From the NCBI GenBank assembly GCA_050299855.1, contig JBNKWQ010000018.1, forward strand, positions 1 to 64,000: a stretch of DNA of 64,000 nt, given 5' to 3'. Every line of letters starts with the position of its first letter. Within the stretch, counting starts at the first letter, position 1. This DNA comes from Hahella sp050299855 (GTDB taxonomy: Bacteria; Pseudomonadota; Gammaproteobacteria; Pseudomonadales; Oleiphilaceae). The position numbers were made by a program, and so were the translations under genes. Below, piece by piece: positions 52,101-61,586 of this stretch. The notes beneath the pieces were generated by a model. It did not search any database, was not told the origin of the DNA, and worked only from the letters and a program-made list of their open reading frames with translations.

Positions 52101-55100
52101 GGCGGTCATGGCATTGGAGCATAAGGTCAGACAGAGAAGGTTCTGCTTCAAAGCGGCCTTCAACAATGCCTTCAAACAGGGTTTCAAGTTCATGGGAAAG
52201 GTCACCTATAGGCTTGACCTCAGCCATGCGCGCACCGCCCTTCAGGGTATGCAGGGCACGCTGCAGCTCTTTAACGTGTTCAATATTGTTAAGTTCGGAC
52301 AGCCAGTTTTGTAAGTTCTGCCCGGTGGAATCTATCAGCTCCTGGGCTTCTTCCAGGAAGATGGAAACCAGTTCCTGATCAAGATTGCTGGTATCGTAAA
52401 CGCGATTCTGAACGTCGCTCAGATCCAAGGCAGGCGCCACAGGCTCTGAGATCTCCTGACTATCCAATGCCTCTTGATGAGTAAATACGGCATCCCGCTC
52501 GGACTCGCCTTCCACTTCTGGTAATTCTTCAGGTGTGTCGGTCTCTTCCATCTCCAGAGTGGGCAGATCAATATCTGCATCGTCGCCGCTGCCGACGGAT
52601 ATTTCCTCATCTTGTGCCGGAGCCTTGCCGGAAATCAGTGCTTGCAGGCGGGCAATTAGCGCAGTGGCAGGTTGAACCGGATGATTCTGTGCAACTGCTT
52701 CTACCATGGCAGCCAGGCTGTCCTGGGATTCAATGGCCAGTGAGGCCATGGCCGGTGCAGGCTGCATGCGACCTTCGGTCAAACGTTCAAACAGGGTTTC
52801 CAGTTCGTGGGCAAGATCGCCGATGGGCTTGATCTCAGCCATTCTCGCACCCCCCTTAAGGGTATGCAGGTCACGTTGCAATTGTGCCAGGAAATTCAGG
52901 TCATCAAGTGCATAGCTCCAGTCATGGAGGGTATCGGCAGTCCGGTTGACGATGTCCTGGGCCTCTTCCAGGAAAATTTCCACCATTTCCGGGTCCAGTG
53001 AGGCGACCTCTTCCAGCACTGGAATGTCATCATCATCTTCCGTCAGTTCCGGCATGGGCATAAGGTCTTCATCCAGGGTGTTTTCTTCCCCTGTTGAATG
53101 GCCGCTGATATAAGACCTCAAGGCATCCAGCAAGTCCGGTGCACTGCCGACGCTGGATGCATTGACGACAGACTCAACCATACCGGCAAGAGTGTCGTGG
53201 GCCAGCAAGGCCAGATTTGCGGCTTCATCATCAGTATTGACGCGCCCTTCGACAATCCCTTCAAACAGGCTTTCCAGTTCATGGGCGAGATCACCGATGG
53301 GTGGTATGCCCGCCAGTCTGGCACCGCCTTTTAATGTATGCAGATCACGTTGCAGGGCCTGCACCAGTTCATGGTTTTGCAGGTCTTTGGACCATTCCTG
53401 AATTGTCTCACCGGAGCTGACAATAATATCGTTGGCTTCTTCCAGGAATACATCAGCCAGCTCTGGATCCAGGGTGTAGATACCTTCTTCCTGTTGGAAA
53501 GCGGGCTCTTCTACGGTTTCTTCCAGTACTGGAATGTCTTCTGCCTGAATTTCCTCTTCCGCTTCGGAAGGCTCTTCCACGGCTTTCAGGGACATGGCCA
53601 GTCCATTCAGTTCGGCAGTAAGCTCAGGCTGTGGCTGTGTCGCCAGACCGGCGGCTACCTGATCCATCATGCTGATCAGGGCGTCATGGCCTTTCTTGGC
53701 CAGGTCAAAGAAATACTCGCCACCGGGTTCGTTGGCCAGGGCGCATTCGTAGAGATGTTCCAGTGTCTGTGCCAGTTCCGCTACATCATCCAGCCCAGCA
53801 ACATGCGCGCCATGGGACAGGGTGGTCAACTCGGCGACCAGATTATCAATGTCGATGGTGACATCCGGTTCCTGCCGCCATTCGTTCAGAATGCGTTCTG
53901 CATCCAGCAGAATATCTACGCCTTCAGTGAGGAAGAGATTAATAAGTTGCGGATCGGGCTTGTCTACTGCCTCATGGCCGCCATAACGGTTGTCGTCTGC
54001 CAGGTAGTCCGTACTGACTTGCGCCAGTTTTGCGAGAAAATCTTCAGTGCCTTCGAGGGGGCGTAAAGGTGTTGAATCCACCTGATCCAGACCCTGGCGC
54101 ACAAAGCCCGCAGTTTGTGACAGCATCTCTGCAATACGGTGGTCCACTCTGACGTTGTGTGCCCGCGCCTCTTTAACAAATTTTTCTACAGGCACAATCA
54201 CGGCCGCGATAGGTTCAATACCTGCGGTATTGGCGCTGCCTTTCAGCGTGTGCATGGCGCGGGAAATGTCGTCGGTTAGATCAATGGCTTCGTCTGAATT
54301 CAGTGCTTTGCGGACAAACTCCCCCAGTGTTTCCAGATGGCTTTCGGTTTCCGCGAGGAATATATCCTTGAGCGCAGGATCGATGTCCAGTGACTCTTCT
54401 TCCGGCTCAGACTCTTCAACCAGCATCTGGTGTACTGTCAAATCGGCAGAGTCAACGAACTCAGGTAGTTCATCGCCGGTTGGGATTTCCGGCAGAGCAG
54501 ATGGCAGCTCGCCTTTGGCAATGGCATGAGCCTGATTCATCAATGGTTCGACGTCATGACTTGGCGCACGTTGCAGCTTGAAGTCTTCTACCAGGTCTGG
54601 AAGCACTGAAACAACACGATTGATCAGATCACCGATCATGTCGCTCATAAACACGGTGCCATCGATTATCCTGTTCAACAGATTTTCAACGGACCAGGAC
54701 AATTCACCTACATCGGTAGCGCCGACCAGACGGCCGCTGCCTTTAAGCGTATGAAAGGCGCGACGCACTTCTGTCAGCGCTTCCTGGTTGTCATTACTTG
54801 CCAGGTATTTGGGCAGGAATTCGGTGATGGTTTCCAATACTTCAGAGGCTTCTTCGACGAAAATCTCGATGATCTCATCATCGATCATATCATCATCGTC
54901 GCGTGCAGCCGGAGACGGAGCCGCAACGGGTTCCGCCGGTGCTGCAGCCTCTTCAACAGGTTGTTCGCTCAGATCTGCATCCAGGCCCTGCAATTCTTCA
55001 CTAAGTTCTTCGGTTTCTTGCAAAGGCTCTGTCGTCAGGTTTTTGTCCGACGCCGTACCTGGTTCAGGAGAGTCTTCTTCCTCTTCTTCCAATGTCGGTA

Positions 55101-57429
55101 AGGCGCCGCCTGATATAAATTCAGCGCTGCCATGATCCAATGAAGGTGCAACCATCTTGTCTGCAACTTCGTCGCTGCTATCGGCTCCCTCAATATCTTC
55201 ATTGCCGGTTTCATCGGCGTCATCCTGGGCGGCGCGGGAGAGTTTGCGTGCCGCAGACAGGCGTTCTGCAGTGGCGATATAGTCAGCAGTATCAGCAATC
55301 ACCACACCCGATTTATAGTTTTCAATAAGCTCAGGTAACTTACGATTGACTTGTTCCAGCAGCTCAAACATTTCCATGTCGGCGTGAATCGAGCCTTCTA
55401 TGACCCGGTTCAGCATATTCTCCACAGCCCAGGCCAGTTCGCCTACGGCGGTGGCACCAACCAAGCGACCACTGCCTTTCAGGGTGTGATAGGCGCGACG
55501 CAGCTCTGTCACCGCATTACGGTCATCGGGATTGGTTTGGAAGCTGGGATAGAATTGATGGATGGTGTCGAGAACCTCTGCGGCCTCTTCAACAAATATC
55601 TCGATAATTTCGTCGTCGATCAGTTCCTGATCAGATGCCTTTTCACTCGAAGCTTCGGGCGCCGCAGTGGGTGTAACCAATGTATCGTCGGTCGGAGCGG
55701 CTGCCGGACTACTGGTAGCGGCTGCAATTTTGGCCGCATCGCCTACCGGATATCCAAGTTGAGCCAGACTTTGCTCCGCCACTTCCAGGATCATGTCGTT
55801 GTCGCGGCTGCCTTCGCTTAAACGCTCAAGATAGTATTCGATGCTGGTGATGGCATCGGCCAGAGTGTCGAGCTGGCTCCAGTCAGGTGCCTGTTTATTT
55901 TTCAGCAACTGCTCATCAATATAGCGGGCTGAAGCGTCCAGCAGATCGGCGGCCTGTTCCAATGGAATGATTTTAAGACCACCCCGGACGCTTTGCAGCA
56001 GTGCAGGAACACCCTCAATTTCGGACTTGTCCCAATGGGAGGCAATGAATTCAACAATGTCTGTTTTCGCCTGCTCCAGGCCGTTTCGCGCTTCACGAAT
56101 GACCGCTTCATGCGCATTATTAACCTGCTCTTTGGGTACGATGGAAGTCATCACCGATTCTTCGGATTCCTGGGATTCCTCACCACCGAAACCACTCAGT
56201 GTGGCTTCTATATAGAGCAAGGCGCCGGCAATATCCATGAGGGCGTTGTCATCGGGTACTTCATCGTTCTGTACCAGATTCTGAATGGCCTCAATTTGTT
56301 CACCGATGACTTTGCGTGGAATACCAAGTCCCAAAACCGCCATGGTGTTGGATACCTGATGTAGGCCGGGTATCAGTTCTTCAAGGTCGGCTGAGTTCTT
56401 AAACTCACCACGGACGAATAGATCGAGCTGATCCTTTACTCGTGCCAGCTCTTCATTAAGCGCATCTACCACAGAGCTGATAGCACCTTTGTCCGGGCCG
56501 GCCATGCGCTGGCGCTCGGACTCTACTTCCTGGTCGGAAGGTAAGGCCTGATCCAGGCGATAATCCTTGTTGATACTGGCAATCGCGGAGTCGCTATCGT
56601 TACTGCGTGCGAGGTAATACAGCAGATGCTTGGCAATGTCTTCAGGAGCTGGTTGTATGAGAATATCGACATTTTCATCGATCATGCGCTTGATGATGAC
56701 ATCAAGAGAACGCAGAACATTTTTAGTGCCTGAAGACAACTCAATGCTATGGGAAACCAGGCCGGTAACGAAGCCGGCACCCAGCCGCCAGAGTTGACTG
56801 AATGGAGTGTCCTGACAGACGACTTCCAGGCGCTTGAACACTTTGGTCATGTAGCCGAAGTTGGCATCCAGGTCCGCTTCGCGGATAACGCCAGCAAGGG
56901 CAAACTGATACATCTGGCGCAGCTTGCGCAGCTGCGAGACTATTTTTTCACTGTGCAGGCGCTGTCGGGCGGATTCTGGCGCAGGGATACGTAGAATAGA
57001 TAGGTCAGGAGTGAATAGAGAAGTGTCAGACAGCAGCTTTTCGCCACGAGATGCCCGCAGGTCATTCAATAACGGCAGCAGTACAACCGGCAGATCGCGC
57101 TGGCTGCTTTGCAGGCGGCTGAGATAGTTCGGTAATTGCAGAATTGCCTGCATCAGGACTTCAATGGCCTCTCTTGGGTTAGAGACCTTTTCCTGCAGCA
57201 GTGCTTTGGCCAGTTGTTCCATTTCTTCAGCCAACAGGGCTGCGCCGTAGAACTCGACCATCTGCAGGGTGCCGTGAACCTGATGGATATAGTTCAGGCA
57301 GAACCTGAGTTTGGCACTGTCTTCAGTGTTGTTCACATAGTCTTCAAGCGCGAGTTGCGCCTGATTCAATGTGCTGTCTATCTCGCCCTTAACCCACTCA
57401 AGAGCTACGTAGTCATGGTTGCCCGCCAT
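49195..57429 (-). CDS. chpA: Pil-Chp histidine kinase ChpA with multiple phosphotransfer domains
   Basis: 2744 residues, longer than the ~2470 of P. aeruginosa ChpA. CheA-like kinase of the Pil-Chp system controlling type IV pili and cAMP. Order: FimL-like region (1-600); seven HPt domains with phospho-acceptors His648, His893, His1060, His1364, His1522, His1727 and His2014; two domains in which the His is replaced by Thr (Thr1202 and Thr1879); a Pro/Ala linker; then CheA dimer, kinase (DHGVEMP, SDDGGGINVNA, SGRGVGMDVV), CheW and receiver domains (Asp2674 in LLDIEMPRMDG). HPt units 4-6 share near-identical HTLKGGAR(L/M)A segments. GGAGAAGTT precedes the ATG. Confidence 0.96.
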   Translation of the reverse strand: MAGNHDYVALEWVKGEIDSTLNQAQLALEDYVNNTEDSAKLRFCLNYIHQVHGTLQMVEFYGAALLAEEMEQLAKALLQEKVSNPREAIEVLMQAILQLPNYLSRLQSSQRDLPVVLLPLLNDLRASRGEKLLSDTSLFTPDLSILRIPAPESARQRLHSEKIVSQLRKLRQMYQFALAGVIREADLDANFGYMTKVFKRLEVVCQDTPFSQLWRLGAGFVTGLVSHSIELSSGTKNVLRSLDVIIKRMIDENVDILIQPAPEDIAKHLLYYLARSNDSDSAIASINKDYRLDQALPSDQEVESERQRMAGPDKGAISSVVDALNEELARVKDQLDLFVRGEFKNSADLEELIPGLHQVSNTMAVLGLGIPRKVIGEQIEAIQNLVQNDEVPDDNALMDIAGALLYIEATLSGFGGEESQESEESVMTSIVPKEQVNNAHEAVIREARNGLEQAKTDIVEFIASHWDKSEIEGVPALLQSVRGGLKIIPLEQAADLLDASARYIDEQLLKNKQAPDWSQLDTLADAITSIEYYLERLSEGSRDNDMILEVAEQSLAQLGYPVGDAAKIAAATSSPAAAPTDDTLVTPTAAPEASSEKASDQELIDDEIIEIFVEEAAEVLDTIHQFYPSFQTNPDDRNAVTELRRAYHTLKGSGRLVGATAVGELAWAVENMLNRVIEGSIHADMEMFELLEQVNRKLPELIENYKSGVVIADTADYIATAERLSAARKLSRAAQDDADETGNEDIEGADSSDEVADKMVAPSLDHGSAEFISGGALPTLEEEEEDSPEPGTASDKNLTTEPLQETEELSEELQGLDADLSEQPVEEAAAPAEPVAAPSPAARDDDDMIDDEIIEIFVEEASEVLETITEFLPKYLASNDNQEALTEVRRAFHTLKGSGRLVGATDVGELSWSVENLLNRIIDGTVFMSDMIGDLINRVVSVLPDLVEDFKLQRAPSHDVEPLMNQAHAIAKGELPSALPEIPTGDELPEFVDSADLTVHQMLVEESEPEEESLDIDPALKDIFLAETESHLETLGEFVRKALNSDEAIDLTDDISRAMHTLKGSANTAGIEPIAAVIVPVEKFVKEARAHNVRVDHRIAEMLSQTAGFVRQGLDQVDSTPLRPLEGTEDFLAKLAQVSTDYLADDNRYGGHEAVDKPDPQLINLFLTEGVDILLDAERILNEWRQEPDVTIDIDNLVAELTTLSHGAHVAGLDDVAELAQTLEHLYECALANEPGGEYFFDLAKKGHDALISMMDQVAAGLATQPQPELTAELNGLAMSLKAVEEPSEAEEEIQAEDIPVLEETVEEPAFQQEEGIYTLDPELADVFLEEANDIIVSSGETIQEWSKDLQNHELVQALQRDLHTLKGGARLAGIPPIGDLAHELESLFEGIVEGRVNTDDEAANLALLAHDTLAGMVESVVNASSVGSAPDLLDALRSYISGHSTGEENTLDEDLMPMPELTEDDDDIPVLEEVASLDPEMVEIFLEEAQDIVNRTADTLHDWSYALDDLNFLAQLQRDLHTLKGGARMAEIKPIGDLAHELETLFERLTEGRMQPAPAMASLAIESQDSLAAMVEAVAQNHPVQPATALIARLQALISGKAPAQDEEISVGSGDDADIDLPTLEMEETDTPEELPEVEGESERDAVFTHQEALDSQEISEPVAPALDLSDVQNRVYDTSNLDQELVSIFLEEAQELIDSTGQNLQNWLSELNNIEHVKELQRALHTLKGGARMAEVKPIGDLSHELETLFEGIVEGRFEAEPSLSDLMLQCHDRLAVMVEKVADQQPVEEANDLVAQVTHYYSHHTKGMASDDTISAIEREQQSLQALGSDTSEDELRSIFLDESRDIMDAVTDCFDRWKSNPDNVSPARELTRDLTTLNGGAKLAHADSVSTLTEALTACMESVLDGKHLVSDELIALVDRSMRYISRLLDQIEQLEKPEVPNELIHELRSMESGELISTQELKLEVDPEILQVFVEEADELLTAMGREFSDWAREPRNSSHAESMSRSLHTLKGGARLATLADIGDLTQELESIVLDAVSHKHELDDGLRSEIETLFNRLKVETGRVKAYFEGLSVEEVEPAAPAAAPEKSSDEKTAEQMVQFQREQSTAPAKAVQDKPATPAPQTLQPRQAPADTIRVSAPLLEGLVNLAGETSIARGLLEQQISDFGYTLEEMQATIDRQREQLRRMDMETEAQVLFRMEKEGVPEYEDFDPLEMDRYSSIQQLSRALSESSSDLTDLRETLMNKTRDAETLLLQQSRINTELQEGLMKTRMVPFTSTVPRLRRIIRQVCTELGKKVDFEVYNPEGELDRTVLERMVAPLEHMLRNAVDHGVEMPADRVKAGKSETGRIELSIGREGGDVVLILSDDGGGINVNAIRKKAIANGLLDEGAHISDHDILQFIFHAGFSTAEKVTQISGRGVGMDVVASEIKQLGGRVSIDSRPGKGTRFVVHLPFTVSVNRALMVNTGEDYYAIPLNTIEGIVRVSTFELEEFYKPDAPLYEYAGQSYRLQYLGSLLNSEHHPKLQGQALPLPVILVRGGGDQPLALQVDSLMGSREIVVKGLGPQFANVRGVSGATILGDGSVVVILDLPALLRSDITTQLFKEVEPSAETTRSKGPAKVMVVDDSVTVRKVTTRLLERNGMEVITAKDGVDAIAILQDHKPDVMLLDIEMPRMDGFEVASLVRHDSRLKEVPIIMITSRTGQKHRERALSIGVNEYLGKPFQESILLEKIESLVDKS

Positions 57430-57440
57430 AACTTCTCCAG

Positions 57441-58334
57441 TTAATTATCCCGCTCGATGTGCCTGATAAATGCCAGTGTATTGTCGTTGGGAATCCTCTC
57501 CAGGAGGGGATTCTGCCAGTCGACGATTTCACCTTGCCCCAGGACTAGAAGTCCACCGGGAACCAGGCGTTCAGCAAGGCGGTTAAGTATTTCTTTACGC
57601 CGCCAGCGTTTAAAGTAAATCAACAGGTTTTGGCAGAATATGATGGTCATACCATGCATGGGAGCGTCTTTCAGTTCGAGTACGTTTACTCTGGAAAAAC
57701 ACACCCGCTCCTTTAACCTGGGTACTACAGCAAATTCGTTTGCCGACAGTTGTTCAAAATATTTCTCTTTGCGCTCCTGGCTCAAAGTCACCAGTTTACG
57801 CGCTGGATACACTGCCCTCCTGGCCTTGACCAGGGCAGGGATGCTGATATCCGTGCCTGTGATGCCGTAGTAGCCTTTCAGTTGCAGTGATGCGAGAGTT
57901 TCCTCAATCATCATTGCCAGGGTGTAAGGTTCTTCTCCGGTGGAGCATCCCACGCTCCAGATCTCAATACTTTTCCTGGTCAGTTGTTCGGGAGGTCTGG
58001 TGCACAGGTAATCCTTTACGAGATTGAAGGCATCGGCATCCCGATAAAACCTCGTTTCCTGCACCGTCAGCCTGTCGACCAGGATGGTCCATTCGACCAT
58101 GGCTTTAGGCCCGTGGGCCACCAGATCGAAATATTCCTGGTAGGAGGTGCATCCGATCTCCCGCATACGGATGCCCAGGCTTGTCTGAAGGAACACTTTG
58201 CGCTCGGCGGGAAGGTTCATTCCCGTCCGTTTTTCTATCAGAGCCTGCCAGCGGACGAGTTCATTGTCGTCCATTGGTAGCAGGCTTTTAAGGCTCCATT
58301 GTCCTTCCGTTACTTGACCACTATTGTTCGCCAT
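57441..58334 (-). CDS. pilK: CheR-type methyltransferase PilK
   Basis: 297 residues. Methylates glutamates on the PilJ receptor using SAM. The SAM-binding segment is EIWSVGCSTGEEPYTLAMMIEE, and the preceding FLQTSLGIRMREIGCTSYQEYF is the CheR N-terminal helix bundle. IIFCQNLLIYFKRWRRKEIL is the usual CheR NxLIYF motif. It ends 11 bases before chpA and starts 70 bases after pilJ. Confidence 0.95.
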   Translation of the reverse strand: MANNSGQVTEGQWSLKSLLPMDDNELVRWQALIEKRTGMNLPAERKVFLQTSLGIRMREIGCTSYQEYFDLVAHGPKAMVEWTILVDRLTVQETRFYRDADAFNLVKDYLCTRPPEQLTRKSIEIWSVGCSTGEEPYTLAMMIEETLASLQLKGYYGITGTDISIPALVKARRAVYPARKLVTLSQERKEKYFEQLSANEFAVVPRLKERVCFSRVNVLELKDAPMHGMTIIFCQNLLIYFKRWRRKEILNRLAERLVPGGLLVLGQGEIVDWQNPLLERIPNDNTLAFIRHIERDN

Positions 58335-58404
58335 ATAGGCGCCCTAACATAAAACTGGCCTGTATTGACCTGTCGCCAAATTGTTCCGGCGACATTGCGT
58401 CGGT

Positions 58405-60492
58405 TTAAGCCGCATCCATGTCAGCGTCGTCGATATCAATCTCGTCGCTATCATCCATGTCATGACCAAGTTGATCGGGCAGTTTGAAACCTGCAACAGA
58501 GTTACGCAGCTGGTTTGCCAGTTCTGCCAGTTTACCGATGGATTTGGCCGTTGCGTTGGTACCTGCAGAAGTCTGCGAGGTAATTTCCTGGATTACGTTC
58601 ATCGTATTGGAAATATGACCTGCAGACGATGACTGCTGACGGGCAGCATTCGAAATGTTCTGGATCAAGTCAGCAAGGTTTTTCGATACGTTCTCGATTT
58701 CTTCCAGAGCAACACCCGCGTCCTGTGCAAAGCGAGCTCCACGTACCACCTCGGCAGTGGTTTGCTCCATCGAAATAACTGCTTCGTTGGTATCCGTCTG
58801 AATGGTTTTTACCAGTGCTTCGATCTGTTTGGTCGCCGCAGAGGAACGTTCAGCAAGTCGCTGTACTTCGTCCGCAACAACCGCGAAGCCCCGGCCTGCA
58901 TCACCGGCCATGGAGGCCTGGATGGCAGCGTTCAGAGACAGGATGTTGGTCTGGTCGGCAATGTCGTTGATCAGGGATACGATGTCACCGATCTCCTGGG
59001 AAGATTCACCGAGACGCTTGATCCGCTTGGATGTTTCCTGGATCTGTTCACGTATGTTGTCCATGCCGCGAATAGTCGACTGTACGATTTCCGCACCTTT
59101 TTTCGCGATCGCAACCGACCGCTCCGCAACCGCTGCTGATTCGGCAGCGTTGGAAGATACCTGGTCGATAGAGACCGCCATCTCGTTGATCGCAGCAGAA
59201 GCCCCGGCAATTTCCTGGGCTTGGTGTTCGGATGCGTCGGCAAGGTGCATGGCTGTTGCCTGGGTTTCCTGGGCAGCGCCCGCCACTCTCACAGCAGTCT
59301 CGTTTATAGAGGTTACCAGCTGGCGCATCTGGTCTATCGCAAAGTTGATAGAGTCAGCGATCGCACCGGTGAAGTCTTCGGTTACTGTCGCCTCTGTGGT
59401 CAGGTCACCATCAGCGAGGTCGGCCAGTTCGTCCAGCAGTCGCAGGATCGCGTTCTGGTTCTGCTCGTTCTGGGAAGCTTCTTTTTCATAACGTTTTTTC
59501 GATTCCTGGTTACCCAGTACGCCGATAAAACCAATGGCCACAATGATGACAAACAGCAGGAGGTAACCAAGCTCGTCCGAGACGATTCGAGTTTCAGCCT
59601 GGGTTTGGAAGGTGTTGTTCAGTTCAGAGGTTTCAGACAGCAAGCCTTGGGATTTTTCAAAAATGCTGTTGGCAGCTTCACGCACCCTGAACAGTTCGGG
59701 TGAGGTTTCAAGGATGGTGTCGACGTTCTCGTTAACAAATTCAAACAGTTCGGCAATGGCCTCTAGGCCGAAGACGGCGTCTTCATCTTCTACCATACTG
59801 ATACCCATGACCTGGTTGCCTTCCACCATGCCATTCAGTACCCGGCCGAAGAGGTTTACGTCACGGCCAAACCGGTCTGCCGCCGTTACAGCGTCTTCGC
59901 CACCCGCCAGAACCTTGTTAACACTTCGAACAATACGTTCTGCCAGCAGTGACTGACGCTGGGCAACTGCTACCTGATCAGCAGGGGCATCATTTTCAAG
60001 AAGGATCTGAACTACGTCGTCATACTCAACCTGCAGCTGGGGGATAGTGTCGTTGAGTGTGATGGCAACCTGGTGGAGGCCAAGAACAGTATCTTCGGAA
60101 TTCAGAATCTGGTCAGCGTTCGAGCTTACCTCGGTCCACAGCGATGCCACGTTGCTCATCTGCGCCATTTCTACCGGCGGCAGATTCTGCTCGGGATTAC
60201 CCTTGTCCAAAACATCCCACAGGTTCTGGAATTCATCCCGCGAACGGTGCAGCTGGTTAAAGGCTTCAGCTTTACCATCCGCCGCCTCCGAGGCGTTCTT
60301 CGCAATTTCCTGCGAGAGTACCCTTAATTCGGAAGCGTAACTGATATAGGTCTTATCCCGGCTGGCGTCCAAGTTAACCGTAAATATGACATAGAGCAGT
60401 GCGATAACTGCAATCACTACGATGCCGTACATGGCAAGCTGTAGCGGGTTTGACCCCTGTCCGGATGTCGATGTTCCTGCTTTTGATATCAT
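58405..60492 (-). CDS. pilJ: Pil-Chp methyl-accepting chemoreceptor PilJ
   Basis: 695 residues. TM1 about 18-40 (LAMYGIVVIAVIALLYVIFT), a large periplasmic PilJ-type four-helix region, TM2 about 310-330 (LLFVIIVAIGFIGVLG), HAMP and a long cytoplasmic signalling coiled coil. The hairpin tip is DIADQTNILSLNAAIQASMA GDAGRGFAVVADEVQ in essence. It has no CheR-tethering pentapeptide. Senses surface contact or pilin in Pseudomonas. GGGAG precedes the ATG. Confidence 0.95.
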   Translation of the reverse strand: MISKAGTSTSGQGSNPLQLAMYGIVVIAVIALLYVIFTVNLDASRDKTYISYASELRVLSQEIAKNASEAADGKAEAFNQLHRSRDEFQNLWDVLDKGNPEQNLPPVEMAQMSNVASLWTEVSSNADQILNSEDTVLGLHQVAITLNDTIPQLQVEYDDVVQILLENDAPADQVAVAQRQSLLAERIVRSVNKVLAGGEDAVTAADRFGRDVNLFGRVLNGMVEGNQVMGISMVEDEDAVFGLEAIAELFEFVNENVDTILETSPELFRVREAANSIFEKSQGLLSETSELNNTFQTQAETRIVSDELGYLLLFVIIVAIGFIGVLGNQESKKRYEKEASQNEQNQNAILRLLDELADLADGDLTTEATVTEDFTGAIADSINFAIDQMRQLVTSINETAVRVAGAAQETQATAMHLADASEHQAQEIAGASAAINEMAVSIDQVSSNAAESAAVAERSVAIAKKGAEIVQSTIRGMDNIREQIQETSKRIKRLGESSQEIGDIVSLINDIADQTNILSLNAAIQASMAGDAGRGFAVVADEVQRLAERSSAATKQIEALVKTIQTDTNEAVISMEQTTAEVVRGARFAQDAGVALEEIENVSKNLADLIQNISNAARQQSSSAGHISNTMNVIQEITSQTSAGTNATAKSIGKLAELANQLRNSVAGFKLPDQLGHDMDDSDEIDIDDADMDAA

Positions 60493-60576
60493 TGCTTTGG
60501 CTCCCCAGCCGTTTCAACTCTTACCTGTTAAGCGTAGCAGACGCGTATTACAGGTGCCGCAATCACTGCGCAGATG

Positions 60577-61119
60577 TTACTGCGCCACGTTTAAGAAATT
60601 TGGGTTATCTATCAGACCATCAGTATTGAAGACATTCCAGCGATCCTGGCTGCGGTCATAGTAACCGCTGACAAAGTGTTGGATCTGTTCAGGAATATCC
60701 GAACCTCCGGTTTGAAAGCTGTCTATCGGGAAATACTGCATTCCCAGAACACCATCAACGATCAGACCACTAAATACATCGTCTTTTTCAATGACCAAGA
60801 CTCGCCGATCGCGAGTACTTCTGGATTTGTAATTGAGTCCAAAAAAACTGGTCAGGTCCATGATGGGTAACAGTCGGCCACGTACGTTTGCGATCCCTTC
60901 CATCCAGTTTTTGACACCTGGAATCTGAGTGAATCGGGGAACGGGGAGGATCTCTACAACCTCACCCATGGCAGCGACAAATTTATGACCGGCCAAGGTA
61001 AAACCGATGCCATTCCATAACTCAATGACATCTTCCTGGGCGGGTAGGCCCTCAGCTAAGGCCCGGCTTTTGTTCTCGATCTCGGCAATAACACTAAACG
61101 GGTCTGTCTTGGTTGGCAT
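60577..61119 (-). CDS. pilI: CheW-like adaptor PilI
   Basis: 180 residues. Couples PilJ to ChpA. CheW pattern: GIGFTLAGHKFVAAMGEVVEIL, then NWMEGIANVRGRLLPIMDLTSFF, then VLVIEKDDVFSGLIVDGVLGM. It lies between pilH and pilJ. A 13-bp repeat follows its start upstream. Confidence 0.95.
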   Translation of the reverse strand: MPTKTDPFSVIAEIENKSRALAEGLPAQEDVIELWNGIGFTLAGHKFVAAMGEVVEILPVPRFTQIPGVKNWMEGIANVRGRLLPIMDLTSFFGLNYKSRSTRDRRVLVIEKDDVFSGLIVDGVLGMQYFPIDSFQTGGSDIPEQIQHFVSGYYDRSQDRWNVFNTDGLIDNPNFLNVAQ

Positions 61120-61122
61120 AAC

Positions 61123-61148
61123 TTCAGGCGACTCCTTCAGGCGACTCC
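61123..61148. repeat. 13-bp exact tandem duplication
   Basis: TTCAGGCGACTCC occurs twice in direct succession (61123-61135 and 61136-61148) in the pilH-pilI spacer. Confidence 0.9.
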
Positions 61149-61162
61149 GATTTCATCGGTGT

Positions 61163-61525
61163 TTATCCGATAAGGTCGTTGATGGTCTTGATCAGATCGC
61201 CTTCATTGACGGGCTTTACCAGATAACCTTTAGCACCTTGCCTGGTGCCCCATACCCGGTCAGTTTCCTGATCTTTGGTCGTAACGATCACTACCGGAAT
61301 ATTGGCAGTATTTTCCCCGCGGGTCAGTTGGCGAGTGGCCTGAAATCCGTTAAGACCGGGCATAACTACGTCCATCAGGACCAAATCGGGTTTTTCAGCG
61401 CGCGCCAGAGCAACACCATCAGCACCGTTGTCCGCGGTCAGAATTTCGTGATTGTGCTTTTCCAGAATGCTGGTGATTTTACGTACTTCAGTAGGCGAGT
61501 CGTCTACGATAAGTATGCGAGCCAT
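61163..61525 (-). CDS. pilH: Single-domain response regulator PilH
   Basis: 120-residue CheY-like receiver. Acidic pair in ILIVDDSPTEVRK, phospho-acceptor Asp in LVLMDVVMPGLNG, Thr in VIVTTKD and Lys in YLVKPVNEGD. In Pseudomonas it counteracts PilG and influences pilus retraction. GGGGG precedes the ATG. Confidence 0.95.
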   Translation of the reverse strand: MARILIVDDSPTEVRKITSILEKHNHEILTADNGADGVALARAEKPDLVLMDVVMPGLNGFQATRQLTRGENTANIPVVIVTTKDQETDRVWGTRQGAKGYLVKPVNEGDLIKTINDLIG

Positions 61526-61586
61526 AATTCCCCCAAATAAAGAATGATAAGCCTGTAGTCCTACAGTTTAGCTTATTTAAGCAATG

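Noticed and set aside
58802..59491. 229-codon plus-strand frame within pilJ
   Set aside because: Low-complexity Ser/Ala translation of the MCP coiled-coil region in reverse; not a gene.
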